A stretch of DNA of 59,637 bases from RUG100 sp034927505 (GCA_034927505.1 JAYFPY010000017.1:1-59637), one strand, 5' to 3'; counted from the first letter of the stretch, positions 33,957 to 43,879 are shown. The notes: generated from the letters alone by a model not told the origin. Program-made: numbers and translations.

Positions 33957-36900
33957 CTACATCATCTTTACAGTAAGATCTTCGGTAAATAGATAGATGA
34001 ATACATCTTCCGGCATTCTTCCCGTTATTTTTTCCAAAGCTTCCGCATATATTTCCATCTGGCCTTTGTACTTTTTTTCAATCCCGCTGCTGCTGTAGTT
34101 GGTCTTGTAATCCAAAAGGACCATCCCCTTTTCATCTTCGAACCAGCAGTCGATTATTCCCTGTACCATTACTTCGGATCCATCCTTTATGTGTATCATA
34201 TTGAACGGACTCTCCTTGTGTATATTCTTGGCGGCGGCGGCGCGAGCCCCCAGATCCGATCGGAAAAAAGCTGCTATCTTCTCGGGATCTGTCACATCGG
34301 CTTCCTCTGTGAACAGTATCTCTTTTTCTACCATTCTGTCCAGCTGTTCTCGTACATATCCTTCTCCGCCTGCTGCTGCCTTTTCGAAATCCAGGTGTTC
34401 CATCACTGTATGGTAAATAGTCCCCTTCTCTGCTCCGGAATACTCGTGGCCTGATATAGTAAACAGTGGCTTTTTCAAAGAAAGATCTTTGTATCCTCCT
34501 GAATTCAATTCGCTGACAGAATACTTCGATTTGATTTTCTCTTCTCCTGCATACGGATAAACAAATGACAGCCTTCTGTCTATTTCCTTTTCAGCTTCCT
34601 CATCTTTGTTCAGCATATATGCATCCAGTCCGTGTTTTGATATCAATTTTCTGACTTCAGAAGAATGGGTCTCTTTTTCTTTGAGGCAGGACTCAAGAGA
34701 AACGCGGTCTTCCCGGCGTATATCGATGTTCATCTTTACAGCTGCCGGATATATCAGGTCGGCATAACAGCCTTCCATGGGAACTCCGTTTTCGTACTGC
34801 TCGATTTTTTTATCCAGATCCCGGAAACTGCCCAGGAGTATCAGTCTGTCCATAGCTCGTGTCATGGCAACGTACAGTATCCTTATTTCTTCTTCCATCT
34901 CTTCTTTTCGATGTCGGCCTGTTATTACATTTTCCAAAAGAGTCCTCTTTCTCCAGTGCTCTTCCGGATCGACCAGCGACATGGCAAAGCCCAGATCTTT
35001 ATGCAGGACTCCTGTCTTGCCCGGCTTGTCGAAATTGAATCTCTTTCCGATCCCGGCTGTCAGTACCACGGGGAACTCAAGGCCCTTGCTCTTGTGAATA
35101 GTCATTATCCTGATGGCGTCATCGTTCTCCGAGACCAGCTTTACCTGCCCCATATCTATCTTGTTGTCGCCGATGGCCTGTATATATCTCAACAGAGCAT
35201 GTATGGTCCCCTCTGACTTTTCCTTGAAAGCTGCAGTTTTATCCACCAGCGCCCTGAGATTCGCCTGTCTCTGCCTGCCTCCCGGCAGGGCGCCTACATA
35301 AGCATAGTATCCGGTTTCCCGCATGAGCTTCCACAGGAATACGTCCAGATCCATTCCGATGCTGTCCTTCTTCCATTCCTTCAGTTTCTCAACAGTCTCG
35401 TCCGCTTTTTTCTTCAGCTCTTCATCACTGCCATTTTTGCCGTAATGGCCCAGCGAATCCCTGAAAGTCCCCTGCTTCATGGCCAGTCTTATCTCTATCA
35501 GGTTATTTGTTGAAAATCCGAATATGGACGATCGAAGGACGCTGAGGAGCGGGATATCCTGCCTGCTGTTGTCTATTACTCTCAAAAGATCCGTAAATGT
35601 CAATATCTCCAAAGTATCGAAATATCCGCTGTTTTCATCTATAAAAGCTTCGATGTCGTTCAGCTTCAGTATCTCACTGAATATCCCGGCAGTATTCCTG
35701 ACTCCTCGCATAAGAATGACGATATCTTTTTTTTCTATGGGTCGTATCATCTCTGCTTTAGCATCATAGATATTCTCTCCGATCGTGTCTCTGATAACTT
35801 TGACTGCCGCCAGTGCCTCCAGTTCAGTGTTTTTCATTTCCTGCAGTTCGGGCATTACATCATCCTCTTCGTTATCGGACCCGTCTACCATTATCATCTG
35901 AACAGGAGCGACGACGCCTCCGTCTTCCGTCAAACCTAGATGGAGAGCCGCATCCTCGTCATATCCGCCCATTATCTCACTGAAGAATCCATTGACCGCA
36001 TCTATCACCGGTTTTTTGCTCCTGAAATTCCTGTTCAGGTCTATCTTCACTCCTTCATCCTTCTCCGGATCGGAAAAAGCAATTGCTTTGTCTCTGAAAA
36101 TATCCGGCTCAGCCAGTCTGAAACGATATATGCTCTGTTTTATGTCTCCGACCATGAAGACATTGTTTCCCCGTTCTATCCTGCCGATTATGTTTTCCTG
36201 GAGATAGTTGCTGTCCTGATATTCATCTATAAAAATATAGTCGTATCTGTCCCTGCACTCTGCAGCAACATCATCGTGTTTCAGTATCTCTATGGCGTAA
36301 TGTTCTATATCATTGAAATCCACCAGGTTCTTTTCGTCCTTTCTTTCTCTGTATTCACTGTCAAAATCCCGAAGCAGCTCCAGCAGCATCGCAGCACTTT
36401 TCTTTGTTTCGTTCATATCAGCCACATGTTCGGCAAGACCGGCTGTAAAATATTTTGAGGCCAGTCCGTTTATCAGAGATTTGCCATGGTCGCGCCAGGC
36501 TCTTACGCTGTCTGATATCAGTTTGAATTCATCCGCCTCATCTTTTTTTGCCCGCAGCGTTACTGTGCTGAAACTGTTCACAGCCTTTGCGGAAGAATCG
36601 AAATCCTTTCCCATCATATCAGCGACCTGCTCCGGTTCCGTCCCCATTTTTTCGCACAGATCATACAGGCCGGCATCCTCCAAAATATCATACGCTGTTT
36701 TGAAAGCCGCCTCGGCTCCCGCAAGAGATACTTCGATATCCTCGGCGATCTGTTTCATGATATATGAATCCTCAAAAGACGCCCTGTCACCACCCAGATG
36801 ATCTACAGCATCCTTCATCCATCCATCCGGATCCGGCATGCTCTGCAGCTTTTTGTATATACCAAGAACAGCCGCTTTCAGGCCGCTCTCACCTTCATTA

Positions 36901-37382
36901 CTGCTGTATCTGTCCAGAAAATCGATGAATTCTTCATCCATATCTTCAAAGCGATGTTCAAAAACCGCATCTGCGGCGTCACTCTGCATTATGGCGGCTT
37001 CCGCCTCATCACAAATGGATATTCCCGGATCTATATCTATAATATAAAAATATCTTCGCACTATATCCAGTGCAAAAGAATGAAAAGTACTGATCGATGA
37101 TTTGTATATCATGTTCAGCTGATCCTTCATCAGCCTGGCATTTTCAGGAACTGTTTCGATCTCTTTTCGAAGAGCGGCTATGAGTTTTTCCTTCATCTCG
37201 CCGGCGGCCGCCTTGGTGAATGTCACCACCAGTATTCTGTCCACATCGGTCATCCCGCCGATTATCATTTTTTTGATCCGTTCGATGAGTACTGCAGTCT
37301 TTCCGGATCCTGCAGCGGCAGATACCAGAAGACTGTGTCCCTGTTCATCGATGGCCTGCTGCTGTTCTTTGGTCCACTTCAT
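33957..37382 (-). CDS. addA: Helicase-nuclease subunit AddA
   Basis: 1141 aa, somewhat short for AddA. UvrD-like helicase with Walker A SAAAGSGKT (about residues 17-25), IDEYQDSN Walker B, GDIKQSIYRFR, MTIHKSKGLEFPVV and VAMTRAMDRL, then a C-terminal RecB-type nuclease domain with LLDYKTNY. It processes double-strand breaks with AddB and RecA. GGGGGAAG precedes the start. The addB gene usually lies directly upstream; here the divergent gpmI gene is there instead, so AddB is elsewhere or replaced. Confidence 0.94.
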   Translation of the reverse strand: MKWTKEQQQAIDEQGHSLLVSAAAGSGKTAVLIERIKKMIIGGMTDVDRILVVTFTKAAAGEMKEKLIAALRKEIETVPENARLMKDQLNMIYKSSISTFHSFALDIVRRYFYIIDIDPGISICDEAEAAIMQSDAADAVFEHRFEDMDEEFIDFLDRYSSNEGESGLKAAVLGIYKKLQSMPDPDGWMKDAVDHLGGDRASFEDSYIMKQIAEDIEVSLAGAEAAFKTAYDILEDAGLYDLCEKMGTEPEQVADMMGKDFDSSAKAVNSFSTVTLRAKKDEADEFKLISDSVRAWRDHGKSLINGLASKYFTAGLAEHVADMNETKKSAAMLLELLRDFDSEYRERKDEKNLVDFNDIEHYAIEILKHDDVAAECRDRYDYIFIDEYQDSNYLQENIIGRIERGNNVFMVGDIKQSIYRFRLAEPDIFRDKAIAFSDPEKDEGVKIDLNRNFRSKKPVIDAVNGFFSEIMGGYDEDAALHLGLTEDGGVVAPVQMIMVDGSDNEEDDVMPELQEMKNTELEALAAVKVIRDTIGENIYDAKAEMIRPIEKKDIVILMRGVRNTAGIFSEILKLNDIEAFIDENSGYFDTLEILTFTDLLRVIDNSRQDIPLLSVLRSSIFGFSTNNLIEIRLAMKQGTFRDSLGHYGKNGSDEELKKKADETVEKLKEWKKDSIGMDLDVFLWKLMRETGYYAYVGALPGGRQRQANLRALVDKTAAFKEKSEGTIHALLRYIQAIGDNKIDMGQVKLVSENDDAIRIMTIHKSKGLEFPVVLTAGIGKRFNFDKPGKTGVLHKDLGFAMSLVDPEEHWRKRTLLENVITGRHRKEEMEEEIRILYVAMTRAMDRLILLGSFRDLDKKIEQYENGVPMEGCYADLIYPAAVKMNIDIRREDRVSLESCLKEKETHSSEVRKLISKHGLDAYMLNKDEEAEKEIDRRLSFVYPYAGEEKIKSKYSVSELNSGGYKDLSLKKPLFTISGHEYSGAEKGTIYHTVMEHLDFEKAAAGGEGYVREQLDRMVEKEILFTEEADVTDPEKIAAFFRSDLGARAAAAKNIHKESPFNMIHIKDGSEVMVQGIIDCWFEDEKGMVLLDYKTNYSSSGIEKKYKGQMEIYAEALEKITGRMPEDVFIYLFTEDLTVKMM

Positions 37383-37400
37383 AAACTTCCCCCGTTTTTG

Positions 37401-37432
37401 TTTTATTATATCATGCTTGTGATATAATAAAA
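37401..37432. promoter_or_regulatory. Mirror-image -10 elements in the addA-gpmI gap
   Basis: Perfect inverted repeat with 13-base arms TTTTATTATATCA (37401-37413) and TGATATAATAAAA (37420-37432). Each arm carries an extended -10 TGATATAAT, one facing gpmI and one facing addA. Promoters overlap back to back, so polymerase binding should be mutually exclusive, or the repeat is an operator. The weak TTGTTT at 37398-37403 is the best -35 for gpmI. Confidence 0.6.
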
Positions 37433-37470
37433 GAAATTATTGCGGAGCACAGGAAAGAGGACACAAAAAT

Positions 37471-38997
37471 ATGAATAAAAAGAAACCCACAATGCTGATG
37501 ATAATGGATGGATACGGCATTGCACCGGATGGCCCGGGAAACGCTGTTTCATGCGCCGAAAAACCTGCCCTTGATCAGATCTTCAAAAAGTATCCCGGCA
37601 CCACAGTAAAAGCCTGCGGTCTTGATGTTGGGCTCCCGGAAGGACAGATGGGTAATTCTGAAGTCGGCCACCTTAATATTGGTGCCGGCAGGATCGTATA
37701 TCAGGATCTTACAAAGATCACTCGCGAAATCGAAAGCGGCTCATTCTTCAAAAATCAGGAACTCAATATAGCTATGGACAATGCAAAGAAAAACGGAACA
37801 GCTCTGCACCTGCAGGGTCTTCTTTCCGACGGCGGCGTACACAGTCACATCAGCCACCTGTTTGCCCTGATGGATATGGCCGCAGAAAAAAATATAGAAA
37901 AGCTGTATCTCCACTGCTTCCTCGACGGACGCGATGTTCCTCCGGACTGTGCAATGGTATATTTCGATCAGCTGAACGACCATATCAAAAAAATCGGTCT
38001 GGGCATGATCGCTACTATATCCGGAAGATACTATGCAATGGACCGTGACAAAAGATGGGACAGACTTGAAAAAGCATATCGCGCCATGACTGAAGGCGTC
38101 GGTGAAAAAGCCGCGGATGCTTCTCAGACCATTGCCGATTCATACGGACGAAAAGAGTATGATGAATTTGTGCTGCCGACTGTCATCGATCCGGAAGGCA
38201 CAGTGAAAGACGGCGACTCTGTTATAATGTTCAACTTCAGACCGGATCGTGCAAGAGAGCTTACAAGAGCCTTTGTCGACCCGGATTTTGACGGATTCGA
38301 TAGAAAAAAAACGGTCACTGATCTGACATATGTGTGCATGACCCAGTATGATTCGGAAATGCCCAATGTACATGTAGCATATCCCCCGGAACACTATAAA
38401 AATACTCTGGGAGAATATCTGGCTTCCAAGGGACTGAAACAACTCAGGATAGCAGAAACGGAAAAGTACGCCCATGTCACCTTCTTCTTCAACGGTGGAG
38501 TGGAAGAGCCCAACAGAAACGAAGAACGCATCCTCATACCTTCACCAAAGGTGGCGACATACGACATGCAGCCGGAAATGAGCGCACCGATCGTTACCAA
38601 TGAAGTCCTGAAACAGATCGGAAGCGAACAGTTCGATGTCATAATATTGAATTTTGCCAATGCAGATATGGTCGGCCATACCGGAAATATGGAAGCCGCT
38701 GAAAAGGCTGTTGAAACTCTGGACAAATGTATTCCTCAGATAGTTTCCTCTGTCCTGAAAAGAGGAGGTCAGATACTTCTTACTGCTGACCACGGAAACG
38801 CGGATACGATGAAAGATGAACACGGTGCTATGATCACCGCCCATTCACTCAATCCTGTTCCGCTCATCAATATTTCGAATGACCCGGCACCGCTGAAAGA
38901 CGGAGGGAGGCTGTGCGACATAGCCCCTACTCTTCTTGATATGATGGGGATGGAAATACCGCCGGAAATGACCGGACACAGTTTACTTAAAAAATAA
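37471..38997 (+). CDS. gpmI: 2,3-bisphosphoglycerate-independent phosphoglycerate mutase
   Basis: 508 aa, full length. Mn-dependent interconversion of 3- and 2-phosphoglycerate in glycolysis. Alkaline-phosphatase superfamily metal sites are visible: IMDGYGIAPDG, GNSEVGHLNIGAGR with the catalytic Ser, and TADHGNAD with the later AHSLNPVPL. AGAGGAC precedes the ATG. It is not with other glycolytic genes, though pfkA lies 10 kb away on the other strand. The next gene is 17 bases downstream. Confidence 0.96.
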   Translation: MNKKKPTMLMIMDGYGIAPDGPGNAVSCAEKPALDQIFKKYPGTTVKACGLDVGLPEGQMGNSEVGHLNIGAGRIVYQDLTKITREIESGSFFKNQELNIAMDNAKKNGTALHLQGLLSDGGVHSHISHLFALMDMAAEKNIEKLYLHCFLDGRDVPPDCAMVYFDQLNDHIKKIGLGMIATISGRYYAMDRDKRWDRLEKAYRAMTEGVGEKAADASQTIADSYGRKEYDEFVLPTVIDPEGTVKDGDSVIMFNFRPDRARELTRAFVDPDFDGFDRKKTVTDLTYVCMTQYDSEMPNVHVAYPPEHYKNTLGEYLASKGLKQLRIAETEKYAHVTFFFNGGVEEPNRNEERILIPSPKVATYDMQPEMSAPIVTNEVLKQIGSEQFDVIILNFANADMVGHTGNMEAAEKAVETLDKCIPQIVSSVLKRGGQILLTADHGNADTMKDEHGAMITAHSLNPVPLINISNDPAPLKDGGRLCDIAPTLLDMMGMEIPPEMTGHSLLKK

Positions 38998-39014
38998 GGG
39001 AAAAGCAGAATACT

Positions 39015-39410
39015 ATGAACAGAACAAAAAAACTCGTGATTTTCACTCTTGTCGGCGCACTGATCCTGGCTGTAGGCGTCTACCTGATCACATCTATGGG
39101 CAGCAGCGAGAAAGACGTCAAATACGATCAGGTAAAAGCCGGCGATCCGCTCCTTGGATCCTGGTCGACTGCTGACGGATCTGAAAAATCAGAAAGCGCA
39201 GATCTTGAATTCAAATCAGACAAAAATGTATCCGGCCATATAGCCGGATACTCGTTCAAAGGCACCTTCAAGAAAAAATCAGATGCCGATTATGTCATAT
39301 TCAATAAAAACGGGAAAAAAGCATATACGATCGTCCTGGACAATGACGAGATAACTATGGATCCTGTCGCTGCAACTCTGACTGTCCACTGGATTTTGAC
39401 GGCAGATTAG
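39015..39410 (+). CDS. Small membrane-anchored protein of unknown function
   Basis: 131 aa. An N-terminal membrane segment (LVIFTLVGALILAVGVYLI) followed by an extracytoplasmic domain of about 100 residues with beta-strand character (GSWSTADGSEKSE, GHIAGYSFKGTFKKK). I do not recognise it. Its last 56 bases overlap the 3' end of the convergent DMT transporter, and the last residues (TLTVHWILTAD) do not continue the domain pattern, so its natural C-terminus may have been replaced. The ribosome site is weak (AGGG far upstream). Probably co-transcribed with gpmI. Confidence 0.65.
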   Translation: MNRTKKLVIFTLVGALILAVGVYLITSMGSSEKDVKYDQVKAGDPLLGSWSTADGSEKSESADLEFKSDKNVSGHIAGYSFKGTFKKKSDADYVIFNKNGKKAYTIVLDNDEITMDPVAATLTVHWILTAD

Positions 39411-40260
39411 CTATCAGCACTGCCGCTACGACCAGCACACTACCGATTATCATGTTTCTGGTCAGGATGTCGCCTACTAGGAAATACCCGAAGATGCAGG
39501 CCAGCACAGGTTCAAATGTGTTTATCAGCGCTGCATTTCCCGGGCCTATCAGTTTTACTCCCACAGCATACATCAGTATGGCCATGAAAGCGCAAACTAC
39601 CGCCAGCAGTATCATATACTTGAACTGCCCCGGTCCGAAAGCAAACATCGGCTCTCCGCTGATACCGCAGCGTATCCCGTTGAATATTGCCGAAGCCAGT
39701 ATCACATATCCGGCTACTGCAATGGAGTTCTCTTTTTTTATGCTCTTGGCTGAAAGTCCTAAAATGTATACCACATAGCATATGGCCGTTCCGAAGGCAA
39801 ATGCTATGCCTATTATATTCCCTTTGATATCCGGTGACCAGACTATGAGCACCATCCCTGCCATGGACAGTATCACAGCCATTATTTTCAGGAATCTCAC
39901 CGGTTCCATACCTGTTATCATCTCTATTGCGATTATCATCGCCGGGAATGTGAAGGATACTATCGTAGCAAGAGACCCGGAAATATAATCGAATGAAATA
40001 TACAGTGTTGTCGCCAGACCTATATAAGCCACACATATGACCGCCATCATACCTGCCGCCTTTTTATCGAATCTAAAATCCACTTTTTTTATAATAATGA
40101 ATATCCACATCAGTATAGCTGCATAAAGAAATTTGTTGAACAGCAGCGTCTCTGTGGCAACGCCCACTCTGAAAGACATGAATGAAAGGGATGGTATCAG
40201 CCCGTAACATATGGTCGTTCCTATTATGCATAAAGTTCCCAGTAATTTTTTATTAGTCAT
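39355..40260 (-). CDS. EamA/DMT-family transporter
   Basis: 301 aa from 40260 (GGGAG upstream; the open frame continues to 40395 but only as an overlap with the next gene). Ten hydrophobic segments, two EamA repeats, with the LINTFEPVLACIFGYFLVGD motif near the C-terminus. Substrate unknown. Last gene of a three-gene operon after two flavoprotein genes. It overlaps the convergent small membrane protein by 56 bases, with no terminator between them. Confidence 0.9.
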   Translation of the reverse strand: MTNKKLLGTLCIIGTTICYGLIPSLSFMSFRVGVATETLLFNKFLYAAILMWIFIIIKKVDFRFDKKAAGMMAVICVAYIGLATTLYISFDYISGSLATIVSFTFPAMIIAIEMITGMEPVRFLKIMAVILSMAGMVLIVWSPDIKGNIIGIAFAFGTAICYVVYILGLSAKSIKKENSIAVAGYVILASAIFNGIRCGISGEPMFAFGPGQFKYMILLAVVCAFMAILMYAVGVKLIGPGNAALINTFEPVLACIFGYFLVGDILTRNMIIGSVLVVAAVLIANLPSKSSGQSELQRQDP

Positions 40261-40277
40261 TCTGTAAACACTCCCGA

Positions 40278-41774
40278 TCACACTCTTCTCTTTGCTATAG
40301 CTTCTGCCGCCCGGATCCCGTCCACCGCAGCTGATACGATGCCTCCGGCATAGCCTGCTCCTTCTCCTGCCGGATAAAGACCTGCGATACCGCACATCAT
40401 ATCTTTTCCACGCAGGATCCTGACAGGCGATGAACTTCTTGTCTCGACGCCGGTCATTTTAGCCCGCGGATCATCGAAACCTCTCAGTTTGTTGCCCAGT
40501 TTCGGCATAGCTTCTTCGATAGCTTCCACGACAAAATCCGGCAGACACCCGGCAACTTTGGAATCTTTGAATTCTCTCCACACCGTTTCGGGCGGTCGGT
40601 ATGTTTCTCCGCCGGCCCTGAATGCCATTTCCTCATATTTCCTTTGGAATTCCATCCCCGCCAAAGGATGACCGCTTCCAAAGTCATCTGTACGCACGTC
40701 TACCAGCAGTCCGCTGTTGGCAAATTTCCCGTCTCTCCTGCTGCCGCTCATCCCGTTGGTGACCACCTGTCCGGGTGCCGAGCTGGCAACGATGACTTCG
40801 CCTCCCGGGCACATGCAGAATGTATATACTCCCCGTCCGTTCCTGCATCGGTATGACAGCTTGTACTCTGCCGGTCCCAGCCTTTCAGCGACCGCTTTGT
40901 CGCCGTACTGGGCCCTGTCTATGACTGCCTGCGGATGCTGTATCCTGACGCCCATGGAAAACGGTTTCTGCTCCATTTCGATGCCGGATCCAAGGATCAT
41001 TTCAAAAGTATCCCTTGCACTGTGTCCCACAGCCAGTATTACATCGTCTGTTTCTATTCTTTCATTGCCATTGACCGTGACAGACTTGATCCGGCCGTTT
41101 TCAGTCTCTATAGCTGTGAGCCGGCTGCCGAATTTCACAGTGCCTCCATTGTCGTTTATCCTGTTCCTTATATTTGTCACCACCGTCTTCAGCACATCTG
41201 TGCCGATGTGCGGTTTCTGCTTCCACAGGATATCTTCTCCGCCGCCTGCGGCGGCCAGTTCTTCCAGGACCTTCCGCGCCCTGGTGTCCTTGATCCCCGT
41301 AGTAAGCTTGCCATCTGAAAAAGTACCTGCGCCTCCCTCTCCGAACTGTACGTTGGATTCCGGATCCAGGATGCCCTTCTCCCAGAAAGCCGCAACGTCC
41401 CTGCTTCTTTCTTCCACAGGCCTGCCCCTTTCCAGTACTATCGGCTTCAGGCCCATGGATGTCAGTATCAGAGCTGCGAACATCCCGCAGGGACCAAACC
41501 CGACCACCACCGGCCTTTTGATGTTTTCTCTGATAACATCAGGCATGTAGTATTTAGTATCCGGCGCCTGATCGCATTCTATTTTTTGATCGCATGAAAA
41601 ATCCACAGAATAGACCAGTTTTATATTCTTCTTTTCTCTGGCATCTATGGATTCCCTGACTATGTCCCATCGGGTTATCTCCATGCCCGGCATATCGAAT
41701 CTCTTTTTTATTTTATACGGTATTGAACTCTTCGGTTCATCAAGTCCGAGTTTTATCTGATGGATCCTATACAT
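40278..41774 (-). CDS. FAD-dependent oxidoreductase (COG2509 type)
   Basis: 498 aa. The N-terminal 85 residues are a separate small domain, then an FAD-binding fold with VVVGFGPCGMFAALIL (about 92-107) and VQFGEGGAGTFSDGKL. A further cysteine-containing stretch (YTFCMCPGGEVIVASS) and a C-terminal GLYPAGEGAGYAGGI close the FAD site. The family is widespread and uncharacterised. The start at 41774 (MYRIHQ) overlaps the upstream gene by 8 bases and has GGAAGG some 11 bases before it; the frame upstream to 41849 is overlap. Confidence 0.88.
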   Translation of the reverse strand: MYRIHQIKLGLDEPKSSIPYKIKKRFDMPGMEITRWDIVRESIDAREKKNIKLVYSVDFSCDQKIECDQAPDTKYYMPDVIRENIKRPVVVGFGPCGMFAALILTSMGLKPIVLERGRPVEERSRDVAAFWEKGILDPESNVQFGEGGAGTFSDGKLTTGIKDTRARKVLEELAAAGGGEDILWKQKPHIGTDVLKTVVTNIRNRINDNGGTVKFGSRLTAIETENGRIKSVTVNGNERIETDDVILAVGHSARDTFEMILGSGIEMEQKPFSMGVRIQHPQAVIDRAQYGDKAVAERLGPAEYKLSYRCRNGRGVYTFCMCPGGEVIVASSAPGQVVTNGMSGSRRDGKFANSGLLVDVRTDDFGSGHPLAGMEFQRKYEEMAFRAGGETYRPPETVWREFKDSKVAGCLPDFVVEAIEEAMPKLGNKLRGFDDPRAKMTGVETRSSSPVRILRGKDMMCGIAGLYPAGEGAGYAGGIVSAAVDGIRAAEAIAKRRV

Positions 41775-42912
41775 TCGCTGCTGCCCTTCCTGCTCTGATC
41801 CCGGTGTTCCACGCATGGTCCAGATTGAATCCTCCGCATGGCCCGTCATAATCCATTATTTCACCTGCAAAATACAGGTCTTTTACTATTTTGGATTCCA
41901 TTGTGTCCTCATTTACCTGATCGTAGGGAACGCCTCCGGCTGTGCACTGAGCTTTTCTCCACCCTCTTGCACCCCTTATTTTAAAATCCAGATTATTCAT
42001 CTGAAATGCTATTTTTTCGATCTCACTATCGGTGACATCCCCTATGGGCCTGTTCTTATTTATGCCTGCCCTTTCAAGGATCAGATCGGCCAGCTGTGTG
42101 TTTATTATTGTTAGAAGCATATCTCCCGCCGTCAGTCCTTTTATCGTCCGCCTCTGACCGAGAAGATCTTCCGGCCTCTCCGGTCCTGTCACTATCCTCA
42201 TGGTGTAATCCCTAAACCCGGTCTCTCCGTCCAAAGTGACATGTCTGCTCAGATCCATAACACATATACCGGAAAAGCCATGATCATTGAACTGTATTTC
42301 TCCTGATTCCTCAGCAATAACAGCGCCTTTCTTCATCAAAATGACTTTTCCTTTGACTCTTACGCCATGCAGTCCCTCGGCATCATCGCTTTCCAGCCCT
42401 GTCAGTGCAGGATAGACGCGGTTCACCGAATGTCCCAGCGCCTTTGCTATCGCATATCCGTCTCCTGTGGATCCGAACTGAGGGCCGGCTTTCCCGCCTG
42501 ATGCAATGATCACCCGGGCAGAACGGATCTCTTTTCCTATGAGAAATCCATCTCCGTCTTTTTCCACCGAGTCCACTGCCATATCAGTAATTATTTTTGT
42601 ATTCCCTGCATGCAGCTGTTTTTCCATGGCAGTCAGTACGTCGGCAGCTGATCCACTGGCCGGATATACCCTGCCTTCTTCATCGGCTTTTGTAATTACA
42701 CCTATGGAACTAAAAAAATCCAGTGTACGATCCACATTACGGCAACTCATGTTGGACAAATTACATCGTCCGTTTCCCGTTGCCAAAAGCTTCCTGCCCG
42801 GCTTTTCTTTTTTTTCCAATATACAAACTTCTCCATCAGGTGCAGTCATGCCGTATGCTACAGCCGCGGCCATTCCGGCCGCACCGCACCCTATGATACA
42901 TAAATCAATCAT
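41767..42912 (-). CDS. NAD(P)/FAD-dependent oxidoreductase, HI0933/BaiN family
   Basis: 381 aa. FAD loop at the N-terminus (CIIGCGAAGMAAAVAYG), LLATGNGRCNLSN (family signature), GGKAGPQFGSTGDGYAIAK, and a C-terminal DYDGPCGGFNLDHAWNTG. Members reduce flavins or steroid-type double bonds (BaiN in bile acid dehydroxylation is one), but most have no known substrate. It is first in the operon with the COG2509 flavoprotein. AAAGGAAG upstream. No bile-acid inducible cluster is seen, so BaiN function should not be assumed. Confidence 0.88.
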   Translation of the reverse strand: MIDLCIIGCGAAGMAAAVAYGMTAPDGEVCILEKKEKPGRKLLATGNGRCNLSNMSCRNVDRTLDFFSSIGVITKADEEGRVYPASGSAADVLTAMEKQLHAGNTKIITDMAVDSVEKDGDGFLIGKEIRSARVIIASGGKAGPQFGSTGDGYAIAKALGHSVNRVYPALTGLESDDAEGLHGVRVKGKVILMKKGAVIAEESGEIQFNDHGFSGICVMDLSRHVTLDGETGFRDYTMRIVTGPERPEDLLGQRRTIKGLTAGDMLLTIINTQLADLILERAGINKNRPIGDVTDSEIEKIAFQMNNLDFKIRGARGWRKAQCTAGGVPYDQVNEDTMESKIVKDLYFAGEIMDYDGPCGGFNLDHAWNTGIRAGRAAANV

Positions 42913-43013
42913 TTTTCAACTTCCTTTAAGAAAATTGTATCATACTAAATGATAGATTGCTACCGAGATTTATGATATATTATCATAAGACAATGAACCT
43001 GCAGGGAGGTCCA

Positions 43014-43850
43014 ATGAAGGTCATAACAAAAATACTGATCACTGTTCTGCTGATCGTTCTGGCTGCCTCAGTCGCCGCAGGATGCTGCGTGCTGTATGCG
43101 GTAAAGATCGCACCTCACAAAGTAACTGAGACCACAGAAAACATCTCAGATCAGGAAGTGAAAAGTGATTTTAAAATAGCTGTCATTGCCGATACACATT
43201 TTGGTAATGACTATACAACAGAAGATTTCAGCAAAGCCGCAGAACTGGTGAACGATTCAGAACCGGATCTGATACTTTTTCTTGGCGATCTTTTTGACGA
43301 TTACGAAACCTACGGCGATACATCGGATGTCTCGGCCGCGCTGAACAAACTTACTGCCTCCAAAGGCAAATATGCTGTCTTCGGCAATCACGACTACGGC
43401 GGCGGTGCTGAAAACGAATATGAATCCATTATGAAAGCCGGAGGATTTACTGTGCTGAAAAATGAGACAGTTGATTTCTCATCTTACAATATCACTCTTA
43501 CCGGCGTTGATGATTTCCTGATCGGATATGGAGATACGTCATGTGTCAGCGGTCTTTCAGACTCTACGTACAATATGATCGCATGCCATGAACCGGATGT
43601 GATCGATAAGATGTCTGCCAGTCCTGTAGATCTGATGCTGTCAGGGCATACTCACGGCGGCCAGGTGGAAATACCTTTCTACGGCAACGTCTATCTGCCG
43701 TCTCTGGGCACAAAATACGTCAAAGGGCGTTATGATATAGATAACAGTGCAAAAACCGTCCTGTACGTCAACAGAGGCCTTGGGACCACCAAGATACACG
43801 CCCGTTTCCTCTCATCGCCGGAAGTCACAGTAATAAACCTGAAACCCTAG
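43014..43850 (+). CDS. Membrane-anchored metallophosphoesterase
   Basis: 278 aa from 43014, with GGGAGG 4-5 bases upstream; the frame before it lacks a site. One N-terminal membrane segment (ILITVLLIVLAASVAAGCCVLY), then a calcineurin-like domain with ADTHFG, LGDLFDD, FGNHDYGG, CHEPD and SGHTHGGQ. This layout resembles YkuE/UDP-diacylglucosamine pyrophosphatase-like or YaeI-type enzymes; in Firmicutes the substrate is unknown. Single gene ending at a strong terminator. Confidence 0.88.
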   Translation: MKVITKILITVLLIVLAASVAAGCCVLYAVKIAPHKVTETTENISDQEVKSDFKIAVIADTHFGNDYTTEDFSKAAELVNDSEPDLILFLGDLFDDYETYGDTSDVSAALNKLTASKGKYAVFGNHDYGGGAENEYESIMKAGGFTVLKNETVDFSSYNITLTGVDDFLIGYGDTSCVSGLSDSTYNMIACHEPDVIDKMSASPVDLMLSGHTHGGQVEIPFYGNVYLPSLGTKYVKGRYDIDNSAKTVLYVNRGLGTTKIHARFLSSPEVTVINLKP

Positions 43851-43879
43851 ATCGGCCGGTCAAAAAAACGCACAAAAAT

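Noticed and set aside
42972..42986. ATGATA-TAT-TATCAT repeat before the second metallophosphoesterase as an operator
   Set aside because: Short AT-rich repeats of this size are frequent by chance here, and no well-spaced promoter accompanies it.
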